This document shows positions 17,696 through 25,440 of a stretch of 64,000 bases of DNA, in pieces (position 1 is the stretch's first letter; each line of letters begins with the position of its first letter). This DNA is from Chelatococcus reniformis. GTDB taxonomy: Bacteria > Pseudomonadota > Alphaproteobacteria > Rhizobiales > Beijerinckiaceae. Below the pieces are notes generated by a model that was not told the origin of the DNA, made no database searches, and saw only the letters and a list, made by a program, of their open reading frames with translations. A program made the translations under genes and the position numbers. The stretch is taken from positions 186,432-250,431 of the forward strand of contig NZ_BMGG01000011.1 in assembly GCF_014640075.1 (NCBI RefSeq). The letters are read 5' to 3'.

Positions 17696-18744
17696 AGCTG
17701 GTCCTTGTCCACAAGGTCCTTCATTTTCGAAGCGATCTCGTCGTTGATATCGGGCTGCCACCGCTTCGGGGGAAGAGTGAGCGCGATCAACTCCTTTGGG
17801 CACATGAAAATGTCCGCCGCACCCTCGATGGAATGATGTAGGCCACCGGAAAGGGTCCCGCCGCCGGCGTGCCGATAGTAGAGCTTTGCCTTGTAGCCCT
17901 TCTGCTCGAAAAATTTGCGGACATCGGCTAGCCAGGACCTGCGCGCGTCGGCATCCTCTGGTCCCTGCTTCGCGGACACCTTGATGTCGACGTCGGCCAC
18001 CACCTCCTCGTGGCTTAACGTGGTCCCGTGGTGGATCGACTGAACCTCCGATCTCTTCGTAAAGAGCATATGGGACAGAACGGTGCCTTTGCCGCCGACC
18101 AGATTCATCCCGCGACCCACATCGGCCCAAAGCTCAAGTTTGGGATGGAATCGATACGGCACCTGTTTTGGCCTACGGTCTCGCTTTCCCTGCACGGTCG
18201 CATCGAATGAAAGTTCGACCGAACTAGCGTACCGCCTTAGCTGACGTGAAAGGAACGTCTGCATCAGGCTGCGCGTGATGGGGGAGTGCGGCTCGACTGC
18301 GCATCGATAGTTGCCGTCGTCGTACGACTCGACCGGGAAGCGGACAACCATGTGGGCCGCCGTGCTTCCCCACTCTGACGGATCTCCTCCGATCTCCCGC
18401 CCCGCATACGTCATTGTATTCACGACAGGAAACGACCGGACGGTGTCGTCAACGTGCTCGAACAAGAGTGTGGCATACGCGTAGTCACCAGCCAACGAGA
18501 CCCGAATTTGCGAAAGCCGGATGAAGCTGTGCCCTGCGCCGTTCCGCAACCGTACTGCCTCGTCCTCATCGTCGGTCGCCCCTAGAAATTCGATAGCGAC
18601 ATTTGCTTCCCTCCGATGCTGGAGGATCTGGATGAGTTCGCGCCCCGCCAACGTCGGGGGGATCTGGTCCGGAGGGGCCCGGCTGGTGGAAAGACTAACC
18701 AACCGATTAAGCAATATCACCCTCGTCAGGCCATTCTCTGCCAT
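17677..18744 (-). CDS. Uncharacterised soluble protein
   Basis: I do not recognise this 355-residue protein. It has no membrane segment. The N-terminal two thirds are beta-rich (VRLRNGAGHSFIRLSQIRVS, DYAYATLLFEHV), with SSVELSFDATVQGK in the middle. A C-terminal domain has VVADVDIKVSAKQG, KFFEQKGYKAKLYYRHAGG and EGAADIFMCPKELIAL. It overlaps the four-helix protein gene downstream. The soluble-plus-4TM layout inside accessory DNA resembles several two-gene phage-defence systems in outline only. Confidence 0.7.
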   Translation of the reverse strand: MAENGLTRVILLNRLVSLSTSRAPPDQIPPTLAGRELIQILQHRREANVAIEFLGATDDEDEAVRLRNGAGHSFIRLSQIRVSLAGDYAYATLLFEHVDDTVRSFPVVNTMTYAGREIGGDPSEWGSTAAHMVVRFPVESYDDGNYRCAVEPHSPITRSLMQTFLSRQLRRYASSVELSFDATVQGKRDRRPKQVPYRFHPKLELWADVGRGMNLVGGKGTVLSHMLFTKRSEVQSIHHGTTLSHEEVVADVDIKVSAKQGPEDADARRSWLADVRKFFEQKGYKAKLYYRHAGGGTLSGGLHHSIEGAADIFMCPKELIALTLPPKRWQPDINDEIASKMKDLVDKDQLWERRK

Positions 18745-18839
18745 ACGCCACGCCCCCCATGCAGAGGCTGCACTTTAGGGCACGGGGTGCGACTTGCAAT
18801 CGCTGCGGGTGACACCCGCTGGGAAGGATGACGGAACGC

Positions 18840-18872
18840 AAAAAGCCCCGGTCACCTCGCGGTGCCGGGGCA
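18840..18872 (-). terminator. Rho-independent terminator for the gene at 18903-19331
   Basis: On the minus strand a GCCCCGG stem, a 13-base loop and CCGGGGC are followed by TTTTTG. It lies 31 bases past the stop codon of that minus-strand gene. Confidence 0.75.
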
Positions 18873-18902
18873 GGCTATCGCAACAGCGACTGACCTTCAG
18901 AA

Positions 18903-19331
18903 CTACGCTGCGACAGGGCTTACGGCTTCTGCGTGGGGGGAGCTCGGTGCCGGTCGCGGCATGCGCGCCGGCACCGGCGGCGGGTCGTCATCGTCGTCGT
19001 TTCGATGTCGCCGTACCATGCGCCGTTTCCATGCCCCGGCTCTTGACCACCGCCGCACTGGAGCTTGCGGCAGCGCCTTGGTCTCGGGATCCAGGGTGTT
19101 GAGGGCCTCCATAATCTCGGCCACTTGCAGCAGCGCACCATTGTCGAGCTGGCGGTAAGTCGGCAGGTTGGGAAGCGCTCGGGCGTCGGAAGCCCATTCG
19201 GCTAGGATCGCCCTCTTCTCGGCCGTGCTAAGCGCGGGATCGCGCACAACGTCGAAGGGGGAGAAATAGTTAGGCGAAACGAAGACAATTTTCGGCGCGC
19301 CAAGCACGTATTCATCAGCTTCTAACGTCAT
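18903..19331 (-). CDS. Uncharacterised protein with conserved LSTAEKRAILAEWASDA motif
   Basis: This protein of about 142 residues carries FSPFDVVRDPALSTAEKR and AILAEWASDARALPNLP, then LLQVAEIMEALNTLD. Similar short proteins occur widely in rhizobia near stress genes, but I know of no assigned function. The C-terminal 45 residues are low-complexity, basic then Asp/Pro-rich. Starts at 19346 and 19331 are both possible; GGAGATTGGAG precedes 19331. Confidence 0.65.
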   Translation of the reverse strand: MTLEADEYVLGAPKIVFVSPNYFSPFDVVRDPALSTAEKRAILAEWASDARALPNLPTYRQLDNGALLQVAEIMEALNTLDPETKALPQAPVRRWSRAGAWKRRMVRRHRNDDDDDPPPVPARMPRPAPSSPHAEAVSPVAA

Positions 19332-19413
19332 CTCCAATCTCCGCATTCAGGCCTCCCGGCCGATGCCGGGAGGTGAAGGAACGCAGTTTCGGGGTGGATT
19401 GACCGTGCGCCCG

Positions 19414-19890
19414 CTACGCGGCCTTGGCGGCTTGGTGTGGGGCTTCGTCACGGTTATCCGGAATCACCTGCGCAGCGGCGCCGGAACTGATCTCGATGCG
19501 CCGTGGCTTCAGTTGCTCAGGCACCTCGCGCAGGAGGTCAATCGAAAGCAAGCCGTTGACGAGGTCGGCGCTCTCGACACGCACGTGATCAGCCAGACTG
19601 AATGTCTGCTTGAAGCCGCGGGCAGCGATGCCCTGATGGAGCCACTGCCGATTGACTTCGTCCTGCGCGCGCTGGCCCACCACAACCAGAGTGTTTCCGT
19701 TTTGGGTCAGCTCGATGTCGGCCTGGCCGAAGCCGGCGACCGCCATCGTGATGCGGTAGGCGTCCTCACCCGTCCGCTCGATGTTGTACGGCGGCCAGTC
19801 CGCACGGTTGGCCGCGGTGTCCAGCATGTCGAAGAGGCGATCGAAGCCGATCGAAGAACGATAGTAGGGTGTCATATCGAAGGTTCGCAT
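19414..19890 (-). CDS. Small heat-shock protein, Hsp20/IbpA type
   Basis: This 158-residue alpha-crystallin-domain chaperone has an N-terminal segment MRTFDMTPYYRSSIGFDRLF, a core PPYNIERTGEDAYRITMAVAGF through FKQTFSLADHVRVESADLVNG, and a C-terminal extension. Such proteins hold unfolding proteins in an ATP-independent way under heat. ATG 19890 is chosen because GGAGG lies eight bases upstream and the sequence aligns with class A rhizobial Hsp20. The leader looks like a ROSE RNA thermometer. Confidence 0.92.
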   Translation of the reverse strand: MRTFDMTPYYRSSIGFDRLFDMLDTAANRADWPPYNIERTGEDAYRITMAVAGFGQADIELTQNGNTLVVVGQRAQDEVNRQWLHQGIAARGFKQTFSLADHVRVESADLVNGLLSIDLLREVPEQLKPRRIEISSGAAAQVIPDNRDEAPHQAAKAA

Positions 19891-19985
19891 AACCACATCC
19901 TCCAACGAGCAACATGGGGTACGACAAGCCGCCGAATGACCCGGCGGCCCTTATGAACCAAGCCTTTTTGGCCTTGGCGAGCATC
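19890..19985 (-). promoter_or_regulatory. ROSE-like RNA thermometer leader
   Basis: The transcript upstream of ATG 19890 can form three stem-loops in series: CCAAGGCC with GGCTTGG, GCCGCCG with CGGCGGC, and a last one in which ACCCCATGTTGCT faces GGAGGATGTGGT. In ROSE elements a conserved UUGCU pairs imperfectly with the Shine-Dalgarno and melts on heating. TTGCT and GGAGG sit in exactly that relation here. Confidence 0.65.
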
Positions 19986-20101
19986 GATTTATGGAGGCGG
20001 AATTGAGGGTCAAGGGGCCGTCTCGATTTTTTTTGCGATCCCCTGCGCCCATCCCTACATGCCGCCCGTGACCGGCAGGATGGGAGCCCGCGCCGGCGGC
20101 A

Positions 20102-20149
20102 GAGTGATGATGTGCTCCCACCTGACGCCATACACGGGAGGGGCGCGCC
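20102..20149 (+). promoter_or_regulatory. Conserved leader of coiled-coil paralogue 1
   Basis: TGTGCTCCCACCTGA, then GGGAGGGGCGCG before the ATG, matches the leader of paralogue 2 at 21784-21830. The CTCCC block can pair with the GGGAG ribosome-binding site, so translation may be controlled by structure. Confidence 0.5.
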
Positions 20150-20419
20150 ATGCCGAATGTCCTGGCACAGCTTGAGCAGATTGAATTGGACATCCTCGCC
20201 TGCGAGGAACAGATGGCCCGTCAGCACGAGGTCATCGACGAGCTCCGAGCTTCCGGTGATTCATCTGATTTCGCTGCCATGATCCTCCAGGATTTGGAGG
20301 ATATCCAAGCCAAGCAGATCTCCCTCCGCGACAAGCTGAGGGCAGAGGTAGCCCGGCGCGCATTGGCGGGCCATGGGAAAGCCAGCGGCTTAGACCGTGA
20401 GTTCAGTCGGCACAGTTGA
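20150..20419 (+). CDS. Small coiled-coil protein, paralogue 1
   Basis: This 89-residue, highly helical protein reads MPNVLAQLEQIELDILACEEQMARQ, then LQDLEDIQAKQISLRDKLRAEVARRA. The gene at 21831 encodes a paralogue with the same LE-x-IQA-x5-LRDKLRAE motif. No known domain is recognised. It lies just past the HWE kinase gene's 3' end, converging with it. The conserved leader suggests shared control. Confidence 0.75.
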   Translation: MPNVLAQLEQIELDILACEEQMARQHEVIDELRASGDSSDFAAMILQDLEDIQAKQISLRDKLRAEVARRALAGHGKASGLDREFSRHS

Positions 20420-20432
20420 GCGCCTCTCGACC

Positions 20433-21488
20433 TCAGCCCGACGCAGCGCTCAACACGCTGATGGGAATAGACAGCCGGATTACCAGGCCGTCGCGTCGCC
20501 ATTCCCGCAGGATCGTCGCGCCAAGCGCGCCCTTGATGGAGTGCTCGAGCCGGCTGCCAAAGCCGGTGATCCCGTCCGGTGGCGTAACCAGCGGTCCGCC
20601 CTTCTCGGCCCAGGTCAGGTGCAGCGTGTCGTCGACAAGCAGCGTGCTGATGGCGATTCCGCCCTCGGGCACGCTGAGCGCGCCATATTTGGCGGCGTTG
20701 GTCACGAATTCGTGGAACAGCAGCGCCAGGTTGACCAGGTTGCGCGCCCCGACCTCCACGTCATGCCCGGCAACGACCGCGCGCGCGTTGTCCGCATCCC
20801 GATATGGCGCAACGAGGCCCTCGAGCAGCCTGAACAGCGTGGTGCTCGGCTCGGTCAGCGAATGGCCGTCATGGAGACTCGGCAGAGTCATCTCATGGGC
20901 GCGCGCCAGGGCAATGAGCCGCTCCTTCACCGCGCGGGCGAGTGCCGCCGGCGAGTCGGCGGTGCGGGCGGCGAGGGTAACGAGGCCGCCGGCGAGAGCG
21001 AACAGGTTCTTGATGCGGTGATGCATCTCGCGCATTAGCAGCGCCTGGCGCTCGGCGGCACGCTTGCGCTCGGTGATGTCACGGGCCACTTTCGAGGCTC
21101 CGACGATCCGTCCGTCGGCGCTGCGCACCGGCGAGATGGTGAGGGAGATGTCGAGCAGCGTGCCGTCCTTGCGCCGCCGGATCGTCTCGAAGTGGTCGAC
21201 CCGCTCGCCAGCATGAATGCGGGCCAGGATGGCCGGTTCTTCACTGAGGCGATCTTCGGGGATAAGGATAGTGATGGACTTGCCGATCACCTCCTCGCCC
21301 GTGTAGCCGAAGAGCCGCTGCGCGCCCCCGTTCCAGCTGGTGATGATGCCCCTCAGGTCCTTGCTGAGGATCGCATCCTCCGACGATTCCACGATAGCGG
21401 CCAGCAGTGCCGCGGGGTCGTGCGGCTCCGGGCGGCTGCCCGCCGCCTCATACACCGCTTGCGTCAGCGATTGCCGTCCCTCTGCCAT
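20433..21488 (-). CDS. PAS-domain HWE-family sensor histidine kinase
   Basis: This 351-residue soluble kinase has one PAS domain (about 28-142; SEDAILSKDLRGIITSWNGG, then DITERKRAAE). The dimerisation box MREMHHRIKNLF places the phospho-His near 157. An HWE-type ATPase domain follows, with HEFVTNAAKYGALS and the family signature TWAEKGGP. HWE kinases in alphaproteobacteria often feed the PhyR-EcfG general stress response. No response regulator is adjacent, so its target lies elsewhere. Confidence 0.9.
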   Translation of the reverse strand: MAEGRQSLTQAVYEAAGSRPEPHDPAALLAAIVESSEDAILSKDLRGIITSWNGGAQRLFGYTGEEVIGKSITILIPEDRLSEEPAILARIHAGERVDHFETIRRRKDGTLLDISLTISPVRSADGRIVGASKVARDITERKRAAERQALLMREMHHRIKNLFALAGGLVTLAARTADSPAALARAVKERLIALARAHEMTLPSLHDGHSLTEPSTTLFRLLEGLVAPYRDADNARAVVAGHDVEVGARNLVNLALLFHEFVTNAAKYGALSVPEGGIAISTLLVDDTLHLTWAEKGGPLVTPPDGITGFGSRLEHSIKGALGATILREWRRDGLVIRLSIPISVLSAASG

Positions 21489-21783
21489 TCAATGCATGCT
21501 CGTTGCGGCGCGCGCCCGTCGCGCGTTCGCTAGAGCGTATCGGAGGGGTCCTTCTGTGCATAGGACGCCATCAGCAAGATCCCTTGGCCGCCCCGCTCTC
21601 GCGGCTTCGGGGCCGGGGCGCGAAACAGACGGCCCCAACCGCGTGAGCGGCCGGGGCCAAAGTTCGGAGTTGGACTCGTGCCCGGATCAACGTGCGCGCG
21701 GCACGCCGGTTCCGACTCGACATCCGGGCCGCCCGCCCCCAGATCAGATCATCGTCGGCATGGGATCACCCGGGCGCCGGCGG

Positions 21784-21830
21784 CTGCGAGACCAAGTGTG
21801 CTCCCGCCTGATGGCCATGGGAGGCGCACC
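21784..21830 (+). promoter_or_regulatory. Conserved leader of coiled-coil paralogue 2
   Basis: GTGTGCTCCCGCCTGATGG, then CATGGGAGGCGCACC before ATG 21831. GTGC and TCCC can pair with GGGA and GCAC, hiding the ribosome-binding site. The block extends upstream to a GCGCCGGCGGC shared with paralogue 1. The rest of the 342-base gap from 21489 shows only a GC-rich inverted repeat near 21630-21657. Confidence 0.5.
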
Positions 21831-22085
21831 ATGCCGAATATCGATCAAATTTTAATGGAGCTCGAGGCGGACATCGTCGGCGGCGCGACCCAAGTCGCGC
21901 GACAGCGAGAACTCGTCGCAGATCTCAGCCTGCGCGGCCAGAGCGCCGCTTTTGCCGCCGAGATCCTGGCGGAACTCGAGACAATCCAAGCCAGGCACAT
22001 CTTCCTGCGCGACAAGCTTCGGGCGGAGTTGACGCGGCGCGCTTGGACTGGGCAGGACAACTTGCCCGAGCGCCAGGGGGTGTAG
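21831..22085 (+). CDS. Small coiled-coil protein, paralogue 2
   Basis: This 84-residue protein is paralogous to the one at 20150: MPNIDQILMELEADIVGGATQVARQ, then LAELETIQARHIFLRDKLRAEL. It is almost wholly helical with heptad-like Leu/Ile spacing. Its 3' end converges on the phage gene at 22100, so it marks the last non-phage gene on the left side. Confidence 0.75.
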   Translation: MPNIDQILMELEADIVGGATQVARQRELVADLSLRGQSAAFAAEILAELETIQARHIFLRDKLRAELTRRAWTGQDNLPERQGV

Positions 22086-22099
22086 AGCCCGCGCGAACC

Positions 22100-22537
22100 T
22101 CAGGACTTGCGCGCGGCTGACAGCTGCCCCTCGAGCGAGCGGATGTAGCGCTCCTCCTGCTTCTCGATCCACCGCTCGCCCATCTCGCGCATCTCGTCGT
22201 GGGCTTTGGCGACCGCCTCTTGCGCGTTGGCGGCGCGTTCGGTGTGCGCAGCCATTGCCTCGAGCGCGACTGCCTGCCGCTCGGCGGCCACAGCCATGCG
22301 CTGGTTCTTCTCCGCGAGCGCCAGAACCGCGGCGCCGAGCTCCCGGATCGGCTTGGTGTCGGCGATCGCCGCGCCGGCGAGGACGATATTGTCGGCTTCG
22401 ATGGGCCTGGGCTTCGGCGGCGCCTCGCTCTTCAGCTTGCCGGCGAGCGCGGCAATGACCGCCGCCACGAACGTGAAAATGGCCGCCGCAACCTGCCCCC
22501 ACGAGAGGGTATCACCCGGATCAGGTACGCCCGCCAT
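22100..22537 (-). CDS. Phage membrane-anchored coiled-coil protein
   Basis: This 145-residue protein has one N-terminal transmembrane helix (VAAAIFTFVAAVIAALAG, about residues 16-33) and a long helical tail (LALAEKNQRMAVAAERQAV, then MREMGERWIEKQEERYIRS). It sits at the end of the lysis segment and may be a spanin-like or accessory lysis protein. ATG 22537 follows the conserved overlap with the upstream gene; a longer frame is unlikely. Confidence 0.55.
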   Translation of the reverse strand: MAGVPDPGDTLSWGQVAAAIFTFVAAVIAALAGKLKSEAPPKPRPIEADNIVLAGAAIADTKPIRELGAAVLALAEKNQRMAVAAERQAVALEAMAAHTERAANAQEAVAKAHDEMREMGERWIEKQEERYIRSLEGQLSAARKS

Positions 22538-22961
22538 GCTCGCCCCCGTCCCGCATCGACCGATACACATTCCAGATGTCGAGCGCCGCGAGCACGGGAT
22601 AGATGGCCAGGCCGGTGGCGGGCGCACGAGCGTCGCCCGCCGATAGGCCGAGAGCGATTGCGGTCCATAAGCCGACGCAGAGGAACGCCGTGCCGGCGCG
22701 GATGAGCGGCGACCTGCGATAGGTGCCGTTGATGAACAGGGCCATCAGGCGGATCAGCCCGATCGTCAGGGCGGCGAGGCCCCAGGTCGCCTCGTTCGCA
22801 AGGGCCGCCATGAAGCTGTAGCTCGCCGACGTGCCAAAGGTGTCGCCCGGCCAGAGCAGAGCGACACCATATCCGGCGGCCATGCCGGCGAGCCCCCATT
22901 CGGACGCCCGCACGGCAAAGTGCTTGCCGAGGTCGACGACCATGCGGCGGACGACGATCAT
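22521..22961 (-). CDS. Phage polytopic membrane protein
   Basis: This 146-residue protein has three or four predicted transmembrane helices (GLAGMAAGYGVALLWPG, ATWGLAALTIGLIRLMALF, IRAGTAFLCVGLWTAIALGL, GLAIYPVLAALDIWNVY). It overlaps its downstream neighbour by 17 bases, as in a lysis cassette. A holin-like or membrane accessory role is possible. Confidence 0.55.
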   Translation of the reverse strand: MIVVRRMVVDLGKHFAVRASEWGLAGMAAGYGVALLWPGDTFGTSASYSFMAALANEATWGLAALTIGLIRLMALFINGTYRRSPLIRAGTAFLCVGLWTAIALGLSAGDARAPATGLAIYPVLAALDIWNVYRSMRDGGEHGGRT

Positions 22962-22963
22962 GG

Positions 22964-23245
22964 TCAGGCCCCGGGCGGGCCGGACACCACGTTCGGCTTA
23001 TCGATCTTCGCCGCCGTGGCGGGGTCCGTGACGATGGGCTTCACCACCTGCGGCAGGTCGGCGGTCGCGGCGATCTTCGCCGTCGGCCGCTGAGCCCAGA
23101 AGCCCCAGAGCACGGGCACGATAGCGAGCACGCCACCGATCGCCCATTGCACGGTGGCATCGTCGGTGACCCCGCGCTGCACGAGGATGGCGCCGGCCGC
23201 GAGCAGCAGGTAGCGCAGGCCCTGGAGGATGCTGTTGATGTCCAT
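22964..23245 (-). CDS. Probable holin-like small membrane protein
   Basis: This 93-residue protein has two helices: GLRYLLLAAGAILVQRG near 10-26 and VQWAIGGVLAIVPVLWGFWA near 33-52. A hydrophilic tail follows. Size, topology and the nearby lysozyme gene fit a holin, which would form lesions that release the endolysin. ATG 23245, with GAAGG upstream, is preferred over a TTG two codons earlier. Confidence 0.6.
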   Translation of the reverse strand: MDINSILQGLRYLLLAAGAILVQRGVTDDATVQWAIGGVLAIVPVLWGFWAQRPTAKIAATADLPQVVKPIVTDPATAAKIDKPNVVSGPPGA

Positions 23246-23247
23246 GG

Positions 23248-23571
23248 TCAAGCCTTCGTGGCGATGGCGCCGGCCGCGAGCAGCGAGGCGTAGGCGTTGA
23301 GGATGGCGGCGCCGGCCGATTGCACGTCGACGATCTGGCCGGCCTGGAGCGCCGAGCAGGTGGTGATGACCACGGGCGCGACCTGGGCGGCGGCGCTCTG
23401 GATCTTGGCGTTGCCGGTGGTGGCGGCGATCGCCATGCCGGCGAGCACATAGGGGCAGGCGCTCGCGGCCTTGTTGGCCGTGCTCGACACCGAGGCGTCG
23501 ATCCGGGCGGGGTTACACGCGGCGAGCGCCAGCGCGCACGCGGCAACGGCCACTGCGAGGTGCATTTTCAT
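23248..23571 (-). CDS. Phage lipoprotein
   Basis: This 107-residue protein has a lipoprotein signal peptide ending in the lipobox LALAAC near residue 18. The mature part is Ala-rich and helical. GGAGACACGT precedes the ATG. In a lysis cassette such lipoproteins can act as the outer-membrane spanin (Rz1-like), but it lacks the usual Pro-richness. Confidence 0.6.
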   Translation of the reverse strand: MKMHLAVAVAACALALAACNPARIDASVSSTANKAASACPYVLAGMAIAATTGNAKIQSAAAQVAPVVITTCSALQAGQIVDVQSAGAAILNAYASLLAAGAIATKA

Positions 23572-23667
23572 ACGTGTCTCCATTTTCCTTGGGTTGCGAC
23601 GTCAAGCGCGCTGGGCTGCGGATTACCCTGGGCGCTATTGTGAAACGATTGGCCTTCCCGCAAGCGA

Positions 23668-23931
23668 ATGAGGTCCGCTGTGCCGGTAGATGATCAGACA
23701 CAAGACGAACTAGGCGTTTGGTTCGTGGCTCGCGGCGATTGCGTTGCGTCAGGCGGCCTGGCTAGTATGCGCCTGGAACTAGTCGTGCCAGGTGAACACG
23801 AAAGCCCGTCGGAATTGACCGAACGACGCTCGATTGCTCTCTTCCTGACGGTCGAGACAGCAAGCGAGCTTGGACGTCATCTTCTCGATGCTGCGGCAAA
23901 TTTGCCAAAGGACCGGAGCAAGCGGCATTGA
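23668..23931 (+). CDS. Uncharacterised small protein (plus-strand insert)
   Basis: This 87-residue acidic protein contains DELGVWFVARGDCVASGG and FLTVETASELGRHLLDAAANL. It lies between lipoprotein and endolysin genes on the opposite strand, typical of a moron gene. It is less GC-rich than its neighbours. I do not recognise the family. Confidence 0.5.
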   Translation: MRSAVPVDDQTQDELGVWFVARGDCVASGGLASMRLELVVPGEHESPSELTERRSIALFLTVETASELGRHLLDAAANLPKDRSKRH

Positions 23932-24636
23932 TCAGGCCGCCAGCTTGATCGGCGAGGCGTCCGTCGACCTGCCCTTGGGCAACCGAACGCTGTAGGGCGT
24001 GGCGAACTGGTCAGCCTCGGCGGTGCGACGGCTCTTGATCTCCGCCGGCTTCTGCCAGCTGAGGATGGCGGAGCGGATCTGCGCGGCTGAGGCGCCGGCG
24101 TTGATGCGCTTCGCGAAGGTGGACGTCGAGAAGCCGCCCTGCCCGATGTTGTAGCAAATCGACGCCAGCGCATCGAACTGGTGGTCGGCCAGCGTGACGT
24201 TGATCACGTCGCGCACCGTGTCCTCGTATTTCACGATATCCCGCGCAAAGATCGCATCGCACTCAGCGGCCGTGATCTTCAGGCCGCTGTAGGGCACCGG
24301 CGCGCCGGCGGCAGCTGTGTGGCCGATGCCTATCGTCCAGATGCCGACGCTGTCGCGATAGGCGGTCAGCTTGCGCCCTTCCCGGCTGATCAGCGCGGCC
24401 AAGCCGATGGCCGACGAGGACTGCCGAGGCGGCGCCGGATCGCTGCCACTCGCCGGCGGCCACGGCACCTCGAGCGCCATTGTCGTCTTGGGCCCGACGA
24501 TGCCGTCCGGGTAGAGGCCGGCCGAGCGCTGGAAGGCGACCACAGCCGCCTTCGTCTTCGGCCCCCAGAGCCCGTCGAGCGGGCCCGGGTTGAACCCGCG
24601 CGCAGCCAGCGCGCGCTGAATCTCCAGCGTGGTCAT
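23932..24636 (-). CDS. Phage endolysin: peptidoglycan-binding domain plus GH24 lysozyme
   Basis: This 234-residue endolysin has an N-terminal peptidoglycan-binding domain (about 3-55, LAARGFNPGPLDGLWGPKTK) and a T4-type lysozyme domain. The catalytic triad Glu86, Asp95 and Thr101 has the E-8-D-5-T spacing of T4 lysozyme (SREGRKLTAYRDSVGIWTIG). It cuts the glycan strand at the end of infection. No signal peptide is seen, so a holin is needed for release. Confidence 0.92.
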   Translation of the reverse strand: MTTLEIQRALAARGFNPGPLDGLWGPKTKAAVVAFQRSAGLYPDGIVGPKTTMALEVPWPPASGSDPAPPRQSSSAIGLAALISREGRKLTAYRDSVGIWTIGIGHTAAAGAPVPYSGLKITAAECDAIFARDIVKYEDTVRDVINVTLADHQFDALASICYNIGQGGFSTSTFAKRINAGASAAQIRSAILSWQKPAEIKSRRTAEADQFATPYSVRLPKGRSTDASPIKLAA

Positions 24637-24738
24637 GTCGGGGAATCTCCAAGCGGAAGCGCCCGCCGGCTGGGCAGGCGCTGGTCAGGATGCAAGGGTG
24701 GGGCTTCGGGAATCGGGCGACGAAGAGGGCGTGGCGCG

Positions 24739-24987
24739 ATGCGCGATCGGGGCGACAGGTGGGTGTGGATCGCGATCGTTGCTGTGGCGGTGCTATTCGC
24801 CGCCAGCATCTATCTAGCCCTGATCGCGGCGGCCTTTTCGGACGAGCGATATCCGGCGCCAACGATCGACAACAGACCGGAGCCCGCTGGTCAGGTTCGC
24901 TTGGCTATTGTGGACGGGGCTGACGAGCTTTGCAGGTCGATATCGACGGGATATTGGAGGCCACGATGTCCGGAAACTCTCTTGTGA
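24739..24987 (+). CDS. Possible small membrane protein
   Basis: This 82-residue frame has an N-terminal basic stretch and one transmembrane helix (VWIAIVAVAVLFAASIYLALIAAA). The rest is hydrophilic with two cysteines. Its end overlaps the better-supported small gene at 24966, as in a coupled pair. No strong ribosome-binding site is seen, so this is tentative. Confidence 0.4.
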   Translation: MRDRGDRWVWIAIVAVAVLFAASIYLALIAAAFSDERYPAPTIDNRPEPAGQVRLAIVDGADELCRSISTGYWRPRCPETLL

Positions 24988-25073
24988 TACCGGTATTCAT
25001 GTTGCTCGTTTTCGTTCTAATCTTCGCCTTTGTTAAATTTTACTCGTCAGCGGCGCGTAACAAAGACGATTGA
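24966..25073 (+). CDS. 35-residue single-helix membrane protein
   Basis: ATG 24966 follows TTGGAGGCCACG, a near-ideal ribosome-binding site. The protein is MSGNSLVIP, then the hydrophobic run VFMLLVFVLIFAFV, then a basic tail ending RNKDD. Codons are much more AT-rich than those of neighbouring genes. Function unknown. Confidence 0.6.
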   Translation: MSGNSLVIPVFMLLVFVLIFAFVKFYSSAARNKDD

Positions 25074-25173
25074 GCACGGTTGCCGCGAGAAGGCCACCTT
25101 CGCCAAAAGTTGTCTGGACAGCGGCTAAGCCGGCGAAGTAGTCCCTATGCCTTAAGGGCTTTGGATAACGACA

Positions 25174-25440
25174 ATGAACAACGCGGCGGAAGCGCAGGAG
25201 GCCTGCCCGACAGCGGCAGGTGAGTGGCTTGGCTATGGCGCAATGCCGACCGAGCAGCGAGATGGACGAGAGGTTCTCCTCCTCGCGATTACAGTGGGCG
25301 AGACGCCCGCCCCGATCGTCGCCGTGTTCAGCAACGACGTCTGGGCAGACACCGTCTTCGGCAACGAGATCGACGCCGATGCCATCATGGCGTGGCTCCC
25401 GATCCCGTCCTACGCAAGCTGGATCGAAGACGAGGATTAG
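25174..25440 (+). CDS. Small phage protein, DUF551-like
   Basis: This 88-residue acidic protein has a central segment GREVLLLAITVGETPAPIVAVF and a C-terminal DADAIMAWLPIPSYASW. The W-x-P-x-P end resembles small DUF551-type phage proteins. It is transcribed away from the endolysin gene and converges with the tail-tip gene at 25437, overlapping its end by four bases. Confidence 0.5.
   Translation: MNNAAEAQEACPTAAGEWLGYGAMPTEQRDGREVLLLAITVGETPAPIVAVFSNDVWADTVFGNEIDADAIMAWLPIPSYASWIEDED

Noticed and set aside
21630-21657. GC-rich inverted repeat (GGCCCC with GGGGCC) as a terminator
   Set aside because: It could fold, but it has no T-tract on either strand and lies upstream of both neighbouring gene starts, so its role is unclear.
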